Below are positions 10,861 to 21,339 of a stretch of DNA of 64,000 bases, piece by piece. Source of the DNA: Hygrocybe punicea (Eukaryota; Basidiomycota; Agaricomycetes; Agaricales; Hygrophoraceae); NCBI GenBank assembly GCA_963556145.1, contig OY744463.1, positions 5,270,001 to 5,334,000 on the forward strand. Direction: 5' to 3'. The translations under genes were made by a program, and so were the position numbers. Positions within the stretch are counted from its first letter, which is position 1. Each line of letters starts with the position of its first letter. Below the pieces are notes generated by a model that searched no databases, had not been told where the DNA came from, and was given only the letters and a program-made list of their open reading frames with translations.

Positions 10861-11460
10861 GACAACGGCAACGGGAACGGGAACCATGACACGGACGAGG
10901 AAACAAAGACGAGGACAGCGGGCGGACGGGAACCACGGACGACGGAAACGAGAACGACCGGGACGGGGAACGGGACGACGGCAGCAGGGACAACGAGGAC
11001 GGAAACGGGGACGAGGACGAGGATGACGACAAGGACAGTGAACACGGGAACGGGGATGGGGGCAACGGACGACGGAAACGAGGACGACCGGGATGGGGGA
11101 ATGGGACGACGAGGACGACGGAGCCCGGGACAACAAGGATGACTGCAACAGGGACGACGAGGACGGAAACGGGGACGAGGACGGCAACGACAACACGAAC
11201 GGGAACAGGGCCACGCGGTAACGACGAGGACGAGGACGGGGACGGGGACTACGAGGACAAGGACAAGGACGACGGGGACGGGGACGACAAGGACAAGGAC
11301 AAGGCGGATGGGTACGGGGACGAGGACCGGGACGACGAGGACGACGGGGACCGGGACGACGAGGACGACAAGGACGACGGGGACCGGGGCGACAAGGACG
11401 ACGGGGACGACAAGGATGAGGACAAGGACAAGGGCAAGGACGCGGAGGGGCGTGGACACC
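10690..11460. repeat. GACGAGGACGACGGG low-complexity tract, right arm
   Basis: Mirror of 8770-9480 and slightly longer, with extra GGGACGACAAGGACGACGGG units around 11330-11420. Not coding. Confidence 0.85.
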
Positions 11461-12278
11461 AGGGGAACACCAGTATGTATTGTTGGTCCTTTCCCTCCTT
11501 TCCCCTCCCCCTCCTCCCTCCTCCCCCTGGCTGTCTCCTACCCCTTCTCCCCCTGCCTACGTGCTGTCCATCCACCATCCCCACCTCCGATCCACCTCCT
11601 GCCCCTTCTCCCCCTGCTCACCCCCATTCCCCCTGCCATTCCCCCCTCTCCTCTCCTCTCCTCCACCTCCCTGTCTCTCCCCTGATAAATTAGAATACCA
11701 TGTATTTAGGTAAAATAATTATTTAATTTGCTATATCTATTTTGAGTGGTTGGTAAATTAAAATTATATTGCTATGATTATTATTGTGTGACTTGGCAGA
11801 TGCTGAGCAAGCAGGCAGTCCCACCAGCCTCAGGCTGTAGATTGGAGCTTTTTTGAGTAAAGTAAATATTCCAAGGGATATTTTATATGTCCCATGGGCT
11901 TTTTTGTGGGTAAAGTAAATATTCCAAGGGATATTTTATATGTCCCATGGGCTGTTTCTGCAATAACAAAGGTATCCCAAGGGATATTTTATATGTCCCA
12001 TGGGCTTTTTTGTGGGTACAGTAAATATCCCAAGGGATATTTTATGTGTTCCATGGGCTTTTTCTTGGTTAACGTAAATATCCCAAGCAATATTTTTCAT
12101 GTCCCATGGGCTGTTTCTGTAATAGTGAAAGTATCCCAAGGGATGTTCTATGTCCCATGGGCTGTTTTCTAAGACAAGATAAGTATCCCATGGGATATTC
12201 TACATGTCCCATGGGCTGTTTTCTAGACAAGATAAGTATCCCATGAGATATTCTATATGTCCCATGGGCTTTTCTCAG

Positions 12279-12640
12279 GTAAAATAAATATCCCAAGGGA
12301 TAAAATAAATATCCCCAGAGATAAAGTAAATAGCCCAAGGGACGGAATAAATATCCCCAGGGATAAAGTAAATAGCCCAAGGGATAAAATAAATATCCCA
12401 AGGGATGAAATAAATATCCCAAGGGACGAAATAAATATCCCAAGGGACGAAATAAATATCCCAAGGGACGAAATAAATATCCCAAGGGACGAAATAAATA
12501 TCCCAAGAGACGAAATAAATATCCCAAGGGACGAAATAAATATCCCAAGAGACGAAATAAATATCCCAAGGGACGAAATAAATATCCCAAGAGACGAAAT
12601 AAATATCCCAAGGGACGAAATAAATATCCCAAGGGATGGA
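12279..12640. repeat. 21-bp tandem array in the right arm
   Basis: About 17 copies of GACGAAATAAATATCCCAAGG (complement of the left-arm unit), with an alternation of AAGGGAC and AAGAGAC units not seen on the left. This expansion accounts for part of the length difference between the arms. Confidence 0.95.
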
Positions 12641-13072
12641 ATTACAGTCCCTAGGCCTTTTAATCTATGCACACAAATATTTTCATAATTTTACCTATTT
12701 TATTTACAATGTTATAGCCATTTTTCAAAAAACATCAGCTTGAGCTGAGGCAACACCTGGTTGAGAATATATCCCAGGAAAATATATATTCTCCCTGATG
12801 GTATTATAATATGTCCCATGGGATGATATTTCAGGCCATGATCCTTTGTCAAAATCATCCCTTGGGATAACTATTCAGCCCTTGGTCTTCTTTGGAAATT
12901 GTCCCTAGGGATAAAAATATAACCCTACGCTTGCCTACAGTCAGAATGTCCCTGGGGCAATAAATTGTCCTTGGGAGTACCATGGTTATATGAACACTTA
13001 GATGGAACACCTACAGAGTTGTGTTACATCTAGTTAGTTGGGGCTAGGTGGTTGACTGAAGTGAAGACTTAC

Positions 13073-14020
13073 TATTTCTGTTGTGTAGGAATCCATAGTA
13101 CCATATCTTTTGATTATATCAACATAATCCCCAATTGAGTGCGCCTTGTAAGTCTGTAAGTTTAGAGTCTTTGGTTGGCATCATGCACTATTCTCTTTGG
13201 TACTACTTTTCGGTGCCAATGGTCTGACTTTAGATGCGTTCCTGCTGTGGCAGTGTCTTCTGGCTTCGCTTTCACGTTTCAATTCATATGTTTGATAAAC
13301 TGAGCAAGTTTTAGACTGGAATTCACGGAGTCTTTCTCCAAGAGCCAATGTTTCATTGTCAAGGATAGCAAGGGTAGTATCGCTGTGCATTCTCATCTTG
13401 GCTAGTCCATGCCAGTGAGCAAAGGTGAAAAGATGTTGGAGAATCCATCCATTATGTGGTTCAGGGAGTAGACCTTCAAAAATGGGTATTATACACTGCA
13501 AATAGATTAGGTCGTCATGGACATATGGTTAATAATGCGATGACTAACTCACTTGCAAAAAATCCTCATAATTTCTTGCAGCCATTTTCTTCAATTCTGA
13601 GGTATTCAAAGTGAAAAATCTGATCATGTCCCTCCCAAAGGTTGGAACCAATCGAAAACTGTGCGTGTATTAGGACACATGCAAAGCTAGACACAAGTTG
13701 AGGTTACCGGCAATCAAGTTCATGCAGACTATTTTCATTGGCCAATTGCAGGATGCCAAGAAGTTGGATGAATAAGGCTTTCCACACACCAAGTTCAATC
13801 TTGTGCATCAGATCAATTAGGAACAACAGGAAGAAATTAAATCCGAATTTAATCAATTGTTCTGAAAATGCATTCTGAGAAAGCCCTGAGCCCAAACTAC
13901 CCAAATTAACAAATGAATTGCCTCACCAAGGTAGGAACAAGAGACTGAGGCTGAAGGAGGCATTCAACACCTGTGCTGTCCACTGCATGATTCTGCTGAT
14001 GGATGGCATGCCAAGCCCAG
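13073..14020 (-). pseudogene. Plavaka-type transposase, central segment
   Basis: Minus-strand exons separated by short introns. Reading 5' to 3': WAWHAIHQQNHAVDSTGVE (just below 14020), then FSEQLIKFGFNFF...LIDLMHKIELGVWKALF (13700-13880), a stretch including VVPTFGRDMIRFFTLNTSEL (about 13560-13660), and CIIPIFEGLLPEPHN...LFTFAHWHGLAKMRMHSDTT (13300-13500), then ...LQTYKAHSIGDYVDIIKRYG to an intron donor at 13072. These match the LLHE(V/I)ELGVWKA and AHWHGLAKLRMH motifs of Plavaka transposases. The 5' part lies beyond the LTR element at 14021-16790. Confidence 0.85.
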
Positions 14021-14168
14021 TGAAGAGGTACCAGAAGTACCCTTGGGGTGCTCAGAGGATGCGTACCTCGGAATGACTAGGATAAGGATGTCTACTACAT
14101 CCAGATGTGCTACTCTCTGGATCAACTGTGGGAACTGGGTCACGTGATCCATGGTGGCTACCACTCCA
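14021..14168. repeat. 148-bp LTR (left copy)
   Basis: Direct partner of 16643-16790; begins TGAAGAGGTACC and ends GGTGGCTACCACTCCA. Shared inner sequence includes GTACCCTTGGGGTGCTCAG and CTACTCTCTGGATCAAC. Confidence 0.8.
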
Positions 14169-14891
14169 AGTGCCCCTCCTCCACATAGCGACACCCTCAT
14201 CACTATCAAAAGGGAAGAAAGAGAAAAGAAAGAAAAATATTGAGCCCAAAACAAGTAAAAGAAGAAATGAGGCCAAGAAAGAGAGAGAATCAAGGAGCAG
14301 AAGCAAAAGGAGAAAGGGGAAAGTGTCCAAGAGCAAAAAGAAATGGTATCAGTCCACAAAACAATACTCGAAATGACTAATCTGATTTGGTCCAACCCAG
14401 GGCTATCAGTGTCCTACTCAAATTGCAAAGACGGGGATCACGGTCCCAATTGGGGCATGTCAGGTCAGGGGGTGATGAGTCGACAGAGACAAGGGGTTGG
14501 GTGATAGTAGGTCTCCCAGGGCTGATGCCATGGGGGTGGCTTCGAGTGAAAATGGGGCCGGATGGTGTGGGGAATGTGCATCGGGGTTGTATATGTGGGG
14601 TAGATTGTCAAACGCAGCATCACAAAGCAGTAAATGGCCTGGTGGAGGGTCTAAGGGCAGATGTGTCGTGTGGTGTGTTCCTTGTCATGGTGGTAATGTA
14701 AATGGGGATATGCGCTGTGTCTTCAGCCCAGCTGAATGGGCAGGGTGTGGGTTGAATGGTTGATGTGGACATCACTGACGGTGTGGGGCTGGACACGCAA
14801 ATGGGAGCATTCACAACTGTATGTTTGGCGGTTTCATTGTCCTGGTACATCCCAGGCTCCTTGCTTGATGTGTTCTTCGATGCTTCTGCGG

Positions 14892-16540
14892 TTACTTCCT
14901 CTGTCCCTGTCTCTGCTTGCCTTGTCTCTTCATTTGCCCTCTTTTCTGCATTGACTCTGTCCTCCTCCCTCGTGTCCAATGTTGTTTGGTTCCATTCACC
15001 CTCCCTGGACTTTGCGTAACCATCCGCTCGTGCTTCAACACCATTGGACCTTGGTGTTTGCAGTTGCAGTGCATGGACAGTGGCATCGTGGCTTGCTGTG
15101 GGTTTGGATGTGTGTAGCTTTGTGGGACAGGCGAGTGGGGTAGACTCGGGCATGCAGATGTGTTTTCTTGCGGGAGCGGTGGGTTTGGGGTCGACGTGGG
15201 TGCGTGTAGGTCTGTGGGGCACCTGGATATGCCAGGAGTGAGGCTTGTGGTGTGTTTGGGTGTCTCTGTCAGCAGGGCTGGTGGTTTCTGGGTGAATGCG
15301 GATGCATGACACGTCTCCTGTTGAGATTTGGGCAAGGGGACATGCCTCAGCACAAGCGCTGGAGCCAGCTCTGGGAGTGGGACTGGTGGGGTCACATTCG
15401 CATTTGGAGCCATCTGTGTTGATGTTGAGGTGTGGGAGGGTGATTGCTGCTGGGCTGCCATGGAAATAGAAGCCAGCGGCGTCATTTGGGTGGGCAACAA
15501 CGATGTGGTGTGTTCAGGCGCGAACATCGTTGTTTTTGGTGAATGTGGGTGTGCTGTGGTGTGCTGGGGCAGGTTTCCGCATGTGGATGGGGCTGTTTGG
15601 GTGGGTGACAAGGACATGGCACACTCTGGCGCAACTGTCATCATTTTTGATGCGTTTGGGTCGACTTGTATGGGTGCTGGGATGTGTTTCAGTGCTGGGG
15701 GTGCCGCATTTGTTTGCATTGACATGTTGGTGCAAGTGGGTGGGTCTGTTTGTGACAAGATGGAGGCACTGGTGCGTGGCTCTGGTTGGGTCATGGTGGG
15801 CAGTCATCATTGAGTTGCCACGGAAGTGCAGGTTGACAGCTTGTTTTGTGCTGCCAGTGTCATTTGGGTGGGTGTAAAGACGTTTGTTGACGCTAGTGTA
15901 ACCCAACACTGGTGTTCTTTGGCAATTCCTGCGTTGCGTCCTTCTTAAAATGCTAGCACGATTTTCAGATGCACTCATTCCTCATATTCCTTGGTCCTCT
16001 TTTGGTAATGGCCTCTATCATGTCCAATGTTCTCTGTACTCTGTCCTTGAAGTTCACACTGTGTTCTGTACTCTGTACTCTGTCCTTGAAAGTTGCGGTG
16101 CTCAAATTCATGATGTGTGCCTCCATTCCAAAGGCTGTAGTTGTTGTGGTAGCAGCTGATGTACCGCGTACTTCAGGTAAATGGGATTCTGAGTCATCTG
16201 AGGTTGGTTGTGTGAAGAAAATGTCAAGTGTAAATGTTTCAGAATATAAAGGGTCCAGACTTTGGAGTAATGAGGACTCTTTGGCTGCCAAGGCATTGGC
16301 ACTGAGTTTATCAATCCACTGAGCAACGAATAGTTCCAGAACTATGGGCCAATGTTTTCATAGTTGTTTCGGAACCTTGAGGAACCATTGTTTTGCTGTG
16401 TCAGTGATTTTGCCAGCGAATATCTTGATTTTATCGTGGTCACTGTTCCCCAAGGCAACTTCTCGGTCCACCAGGCTCAGCCAGTCTGTTGGGTCCCCAG
16501 ATGAGCACCAAAACACAAAACACCTTCGGTAATCCAACAT
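14892..16540 (-). pseudogene. Gag-like protein of the 148-bp-LTR element
   Basis: The frame opens near 16540 with WCSSGDPTDWLSLVDREV and DKIKIFAGKITDTAKQWFLK, is broken by a stop near 16357, continues through LVAQWIDKLSANALAAKESSL and further stops into 300 codons of Thr/Pro/Gln/His-rich sequence (15794-14892). The Trp-containing N-terminal block with a following AKQWF motif is typical of retrotransposon gag capsid regions; the rest is low complexity. There is no zinc knuckle. Non-functional in this copy. Confidence 0.5.
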
Positions 16541-16642
16541 TAGAGTTGAGGGAGATATGGCAAGTCAAAGCCAGCAGGCTAGAGAGTGAAAAACGAAGCA
16601 AATGCAGTGTGCGTGGGTTCAAACCACACTCTCATCACCAGG

Positions 16643-16790
16643 TGGAGAGGTACCGGGGGTACCCTTGGGGTGCTCAGAGGATGTGGACCTCAGAAAGACT
16701 AGGATAAGGGTGTCTACTACATCTGGATGTGCTACTCTCTGGATCAACCATGGGAACTGGGTCATGTGATCCATGGTGGCTACCACTCCA
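16643..16790. repeat. 148-bp LTR (right copy)
   Basis: Direct partner of 14021-14168, the same 148-bp length with about 10% substitutions, many of them transitions. Confidence 0.8.
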
Positions 16791-17748
16791 CTGGGAGACT
16801 ATGAATCTACATCATTCATCATTGATGTGGGCAAGTTGGATCCTAGTGTTTCTGTCTCATTTTGTACCCACCAGATGCAATTTGGTTAATGGGGTAGTGC
16901 AATGTGGACATGGACACCCACCTCTATTTTGGATATTGGTCACAAGGATCCTATTTATATCATGTAAGATTGTAACAGTGTCCAATGAGGTGAGGTTCAC
17001 TTCTCGGGATAATCCGCTGAATAAGTGAATATACGAGGATAAAACCTTCGCAACACCCCATCACAGCACTCAATCACAATGCCACGTTCATATGCTTCTA
17101 GAAATTCTTCATCCATGATGATTCTCCACTGAGCATGGATACTTTCATGGTGACAATGTGTCATAAATGACTGTTTCAGCTTCTTCATACCGGTATACTT
17201 TTTGGCAAAATCCTTGAAGGAGTCTGGGAGCTAAATGTGATTCATCAGCCAGGATGAGGAAAAGAAAGAGAAGGACATACACTTTCAAAATAGGCCACAT
17301 GTTCACATGAATTGCAAGAAGGTTTACATTGCCGATACTTCAACTCATTACCAAAGAAGATATATAAGGGCCACAGTTTTGCACACCCAAAATTCATCAA
17401 ATGAGGTGTATCAGACCAAAACATCAATGCAACAACAACATACAGAAGATCACAACCAGGTTCATGAGACATATCTTGTAGCGAATTGTGAGCTTCGATG
17501 AAGGCTGGAGAACTGTAGAGTTTGCCTTGGATGTGAACTTCAGCCTCCTCATCGGTGGGCTGCCAGAGAAGCTCATATGGTTCATAATGGAAATGAGGAT
17601 TATTGTGAGCGTTCATGATTTTCTCCTGGATGACAGATACCAAGGGATGGTGATGGAGTTTCGTGACTTCATAATCACGAGTGCTGGGGTTGGCAGTGAG
17701 GCAGTGAAATGGTGCTGAAATTATTACAGGTGACATCATCCATCCTGC
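16791..17748 (-). pseudogene. Plavaka-type transposase, N-central segment
   Basis: Minus-strand exons carry hallmark Plavaka stretches: ISAPFHCLTANPSTRDYEV, HHHPLVSVIQEKIMNAHNN, FHYEPYELLWQPTDEEAEV, SPAFIEAHNSLQ, VVVALMFWSDTPHLMNFG, LWPLYIFFGNELKYRQCKPS (17739-17260), then MKKLKQSFMTHCHHESIHAQW and EAYERGIVIECCDGVLRRFY (17188-17030), and NRGGCPCPHCTTPLTKLHLVG (about 16930-16860), the cysteine-rich block. At least two in-frame TGAs occur near 16840 and 16810. Solo LTR-B (17749-18609) interrupts its 5' side and the 148-bp-LTR element its 3' side. Confidence 0.85.
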
Positions 17749-18609
17749 TGTAGAGGCTTGATGTCCCCCTGAGTCTATATTGTCAATATATCACGAATCT
17801 GGATGAACCTGATGCCTCCAAACAACTCACATTCCAACCCGACATAACCCGATGTGATGTGACATGACATGACCCAACGTATGCCGCTTTGTCATGGCCG
17901 CTTTTGGACCAAATCTGGCAGCCTCATAAGCCCTGGAGTTCCAATTATAGGAGACAGATCTCATCGGACTCAATTCCTGACTTCGGACTTGCCTTATATA
18001 TGCATCCCCTCATCCTTTCAGAGATATGTAGGACATTTTACATCTTTTTCATGGATATTTGCTTTCCCCTCCATTTTCCTGCATTTGTTGCATTGCAACC
18101 CCCCTCTTCTCATCCCCATTGCAACCTTTCTTTGTAGTTTTTCATCGGCCAAAATTGACATGACCGAAAGTAGACTACCCACTCATGTACTATAAAAACG
18201 GTCCTTGACAACCATACAAAAAGAGATACCCTTAGTCCCCATTTCCTTATAGTCAGAATCATGTTTTAATCCCTTCAAATGCTTGTCCTCATAGGCCCTT
18301 AGACTTTTATAGTTCACTTCATCGTCTTTATTGTTGTTCCATCAATTGTTCATCATTCCCAACCCAACCCAACCCAACCCACTGTACCAGATATTGTCAG
18401 CATTGTCAGGTTCATTATTATTTATCCGTTTTCAGTCCGTTCATCACCAGATTCATCATTATTTGTCTAGTTTTATATGGCGGCTTACATTTTACTTTCA
18501 TTTCCACATTTTACTACTATTCCCAACACTGATTATCCACCATCACTTCTATGCTGACACCCCTTGGTTAGGATCAATGTTCTGAAGCCACCCCAAACCT
18601 GCATCTACA
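17749..18609 (+). mobile_element. Solo LTR of family LTR-B inside the Plavaka transposase
   Basis: 861 bp beginning TGTAGAGGCTTGATGTCCCC and ending CCTGCATCTACA, matching 21340-22199 in the same orientation and 24820-25594 inverted. A TATA-like GTACTATAAAAACGG near 18186 indicates plus-strand LTR orientation. It interrupts the transposase frame between WDQEDWINEDV and the following SPVIISAPFH segment. No clear target duplication remains (left CCTGC, right CCACA). Confidence 0.85.
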
Positions 18610-19393
18610 CCACATCCTCGTTGATCCAATCTTCCTGATCCCATTCGTTGAGCGCTAACTGGGCATTGTCCTTATCCCAATTGGTTGTTCGAACATCTGC
18701 AGCTTGAAAACTATTAGTGCTGACAATGCCAAGTAAATCCTTAAAGTCCTGCTGGGACTTCTGAGTTCTGCGGTTCCAGTACCAATCACCCAGTTGAAAA
18801 GAGCTCTTGTTGTTCTGGGTCAGAATTGATAATATTTGACAATGATGAGGCTGCCATCTCACCTTCGGGGTCATGAGAAGGAAACTTCTTGGCCAAATAT
18901 TGTCAAAATATGCCAAAAGAATTGTGAGCAGTGTCGAGAATTCAATGAACATGTGCGCCAACTCCAGCAGATGTTTCCTCAGATGTTTCCTTAGAACTAT
19001 CATTGCAGTTCTCATTGGATGGTGGTGAAAGGGGGTCTATGATATCAGCACCAGGTGGTGGCAGGGTGGGAGGTGGCTGGGGAAGAAAGTCTCTCAGTCT
19101 CTTATCGTTGAGCTCCAAACCAGTGCCTAGAAGGTGGGATGGAAGCCATCTGTGCCACTTTGTTGGCCTCACATCATCCAACTGGACAATTGGAACCGCT
19201 GTAGCCTGAAGAAATAAATGATCATCGGACTTTTTTGGGGGGAAGGAACTGCTCAATACCTGGGCAAGCTCGTCCTCCAAAGATTCAACCTTACCATCAC
19301 CATCAATGATATCTGGGGGATGCTCCGGAGCAGTAATTTTCTGCTTTTTAGCAGCTAGATGTGCTTTGGCCTTTACTAAAGCATAGGACAAAT
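18610..19393 (-). pseudogene. Plavaka-type transposase, N-terminal segment
   Basis: Reading leftwards from the 644-bp hAT MITE: NLSYALVKAKAHLAAKKQK, an acidic/Pro-rich stretch, VPIVQLDDVRPTKWHRWLPS, further Pro-rich sequence, then LFFEFSTLL-type hydrophobic residues and FQLGDWYWNRRTQKSQQDF, DLLGIVSTNSFQAADV, NWDKDNAQLALNEWDQEDW. This order (LGDWYW, K-SQ--F--L, D-NW, DEDW) is that of the region preceding the APFH block in Plavaka proteins. The usual N-terminal zinc-finger exon is absent or beyond the MITE. Confidence 0.7.
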
Positions 19394-20037
19394 TAGGGCA
19401 GGTCAAGGGTATGCAATACCCCCAGGGGTTAAGAGTACGGGTACCACGGGTTAAGGGTACGAGTCCAGCCTCAGAATACCCGCAGTACCCACGCGGGTAT
19501 TGGCTGTATTTTTTTTGGGAGAAGAAACATCAAAAACTCAATTTTTGGGGTATTTTTTGCTATTTTTGAGGGATATAATGAGAACCATTGCTTGTAAAAA
19601 TATGTAAAAATGCTCTCAACACTCCCCACAGTATTCTAAACATTGTGTTCCTTTACACTAAAGGGATCCGACCAGTATTCCGTCCACAATAATCATCAAA
19701 ACCACCAAAAACAGGTAAAAATGGGGTATTTTGCATGTTTTTGAGGGATATAATGAGAATCATTGCTTGTAAAAATATGTAAAAATGCTCTCAACACTCT
19801 CCACAGTATTCTAAACATTGTGTACCTTTACACTAAAGGGATCCGGCCAGTATTTCGTCCACAATAACCATAAAAACCACCAAAAACAGGTAAAAATGGG
19901 GTATTTTGCATGTTTCTTCCTGTACCCCTGCAAAACCCGTGCCATACCCGTACTTTTGGCCTCGGGTACGTACCCGTGACGGGTACGGGTCCGAGTACAG
20001 CCCCAGAGCACTGCGGGTGTACCCCTGACCAGCCCTA
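19394..20037 (-). mobile_element. 644-bp hAT-like MITE, copy 1
   Basis: Same length as, and about 97-98% identical by eye to, the reverse complement of 35842-36485. Ends are TAGGGCAGGTCAAGGGTA and, reverse-complemented, TAGGGCTGGTCAGGGGTA. The interior contains two tandem copies of a roughly 190-bp block (about 19540-19730 and 19731-19915) including GTAAAAATATGTAAAAATGC and CACTAAAGGGATCCG. Sub-terminal ACGGGTACGGGT motifs flank. Unlike copy 2, the flanks (GGACAAAT and GTGTAGCG) are not a duplication, so the target site has been lost or rearranged. Confidence 0.85.
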
Positions 20038-21010
20038 GTGTAGCGGCTGATGATCCATTAGGTGAGAAAGAAATACCCCATCCTTAATAGATACAACAAT
20101 GATTGGCCGATTGCCGATCTCCTCCGCATCTACTTGAAAAATGCTTCACACCGGTTGATGAAAACGAAGAAATAGTCGGCACCTACAAGTGCGGTAAGAC
20201 GATCTTTGATCATCCCTAGTCTTAGCCTTACCCAGTTTACACAGAACCAGCCAGCGGACCATGATTTGGTGGAATAGTTACACAATTCTTTTCATGTAGT
20301 TTTTGAAATATAGACTTCTTCCCTCCTTCACAAATGCCGCAGCGCATGTATAAGGTCTATCTGTTATCTACACACAAATGCACAGAACAGCGCTGACGGT
20401 AAGAGGGTGCAGTTGTACTGAGGGGGTTGCGAGAGGGTCCAGAGGTGTACGAGGTGGGGAGGGCATGGACTGCCATATCAGCCCCGGCAGCAGCGGCTAC
20501 TAAGCGGGTCTCTGAGTGACCACCAAGTGGGCCTCTGAGCAGGCCGATCAGTGGGCCTCTGAGTGGGCCGCTGAATATCTGGAAGCCAGATAATATAAAA
20601 TTCTGGCTGGGTATCTGGAAGTCAGAAAGCGAAGCAAATAATTTATATTTCCTGATCGATATCTTCCATCCTAATAATTAATGTATTTTGTAGACAAATA
20701 GGATTAATTTTTACAGAATATCAGGTCGGTATCTATGGCTCAGATAGTCTAAACAATTGAGTTGATTTCCACATTACGGATATCAGTGGGAATATTTTAA
20801 GAATTTGACTAGTTTTCTGTATTGCAAATACCGCTACACAATAAGGAAAACAATAAGAACGAGAATAATTATACTTTTGGGAAGCACTATTTTGTCTCTA
20901 GAAATTGTTTCCAGAAATGTTTATTTTCTGTATAATATCCGTATTGGAGATAACAATGAAAATAATTTCAATTTATAAGTCATTATCTAGACATTATTCA
21001 AAGCGGAGAT
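20038..21010. other. Unassigned junction sequence
   Basis: About 970 bp between the MITE and the truncated end of the LTR-B element. 20400-20590 has repetitive GGGCCTCTGAGTGGGCC-type phrases. A minus-strand stretch near 20050-20160 reads VDAEEIGNRPIIVVSIKDGV, which I do not recognise. The rest is A/T-rich with many stops in all frames. It includes the break at which the LTR-B pol region is cut off. Confidence 0.35.
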
Positions 21011-21339
21011 ATCTTCCCATGTCTCCTGTGTGAATTTAAGGTTGGCGATCCGGCCGAGGGTGTCGTTGTCGCTTTTGTTTGCCGACTGCATCCGCATCTT
21101 CATGTTTTGGAGACCGTAACCAAGTTTTTCCCAAATGTCGCGTCACATGCCGATGATCATGGAGCCATTGTCGAGGACACACTCGAATATGAACTTGCCA
21201 TTGATGAGCGGGTAGACAGCACAGAGAGGGACTGAGTCTCGGCCAACAACGAGTGGGACATTTTCCTGACAATGTTGGCAGGCGCGGGTGGGGATTTTGG
21301 GCACATGGAAATGGAAAACCTCTATGTTGTTGGTCTTGG
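21011..21339 (-). pseudogene. Retropepsin-like protease fragment of the LTR-B element
   Basis: Visible stretches are TNNIEVFHFHVPKIP, VVGRDSVPLCAVYPLINGKF, FECVLDNGSMIIGM, an in-frame TGA (21143-21145), RDIWEKLGYGLQN and ANKSDNDTLGRIANLKFT. This is the aspartic protease layout of fungal gypsy elements (CILDxGSxIIxMRRDxWE). The active-site triplet reads DNG, and the TGA replaces an Arg codon, consistent with CGA to TGA. Truncated after about 110 codons. Confidence 0.75.

Larger units (their letters stand above)
7270..13062. mobile_element. Giant foldback DNA element, 2.7-2.9-kb inverted arms, core lost in an assembly gap
   Basis: The left arm (7270-10010, 2741 bp) and right arm (10167-13062, 2896 bp) are nearly identical inverted copies starting ACTTCAGTCAACCACC. 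A perfect 10-bp duplication GAAGACTTAC flanks the element (7260-7269, 13063-13072); an 11-bp reading TGAAGACTTAC is possible if the terminal T belongs to the target. The arms stop matching 14 bp left and 42 bp right of the N-gap, so unique central sequence exists but is missing. A 9-11-bp duplication with very long inverted repeats would fit Mutator-like elements; that assignment is inference, since no transposase is visible. Arm length differs mainly by tandem-repeat copy number. The host Plavaka gene resumes on both sides, which argues against a scaffold artefact. Confidence 0.85.
14021..16790 (-). mobile_element. Non-autonomous LTR retrotransposon, 2.77 kb, 148-bp LTRs, gag-like frame only
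   Basis: Direct repeats of exactly 148 bp bound it: 14021-14168 (TGAAGAGGTACC...CACTCCA) and 16643-16790 (TGGAGAGGTACC...CACTCCA), both TG...CA, about 90% identical. The element splits the Plavaka transposase. On the minus strand a decayed frame begins near 16540 with GDPTDWLSLVDREVALGNS and continues DKIKIFAGKITDTAKQWF, resembling the core of retrotransposon gag proteins, then becomes Thr/Pro/Gln-rich (15794-14892). No protease, reverse transcriptase or integrase is present. I could not find a clean target duplication: the outer flanks read CCCAG and CTGGG, complementary rather than direct. Confidence 0.65.

Noticed and set aside
8535..11700. Long Val/Pro/Ser- or Asp/Gly/Thr-rich frames in the foldback arms
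   Set aside because: Compositional artefact of GACGAGGACG-type DNA, open in nearly all frames and mirrored in the opposite arm.
7270..13062. Possibility that the large inverted repeat is a scaffolding error
   Set aside because: The arms differ in tandem-repeat copy number and scattered bases, a 10-bp duplication flanks the whole unit, and the interrupted Plavaka gene continues collinearly on both sides. A mirrored misjoin would not create these.
14016..16795. Terminal inverted repeats CCCAGTG...CACTGGG around the gag-only element
   Set aside because: The match is about 15 bp and imperfect, while the 148-bp direct repeats are full length and end in TG...CA, so an LTR interpretation is preferred; the inverted flanks are reported as odd only.
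20050..20170. Minus-strand exon-like stretch (VDAEEIGNRPIIVVSIKDGV) as a gene
   Set aside because: Too short, followed by stops, and without any recognisable relative; kept only as a note in the unassigned region.
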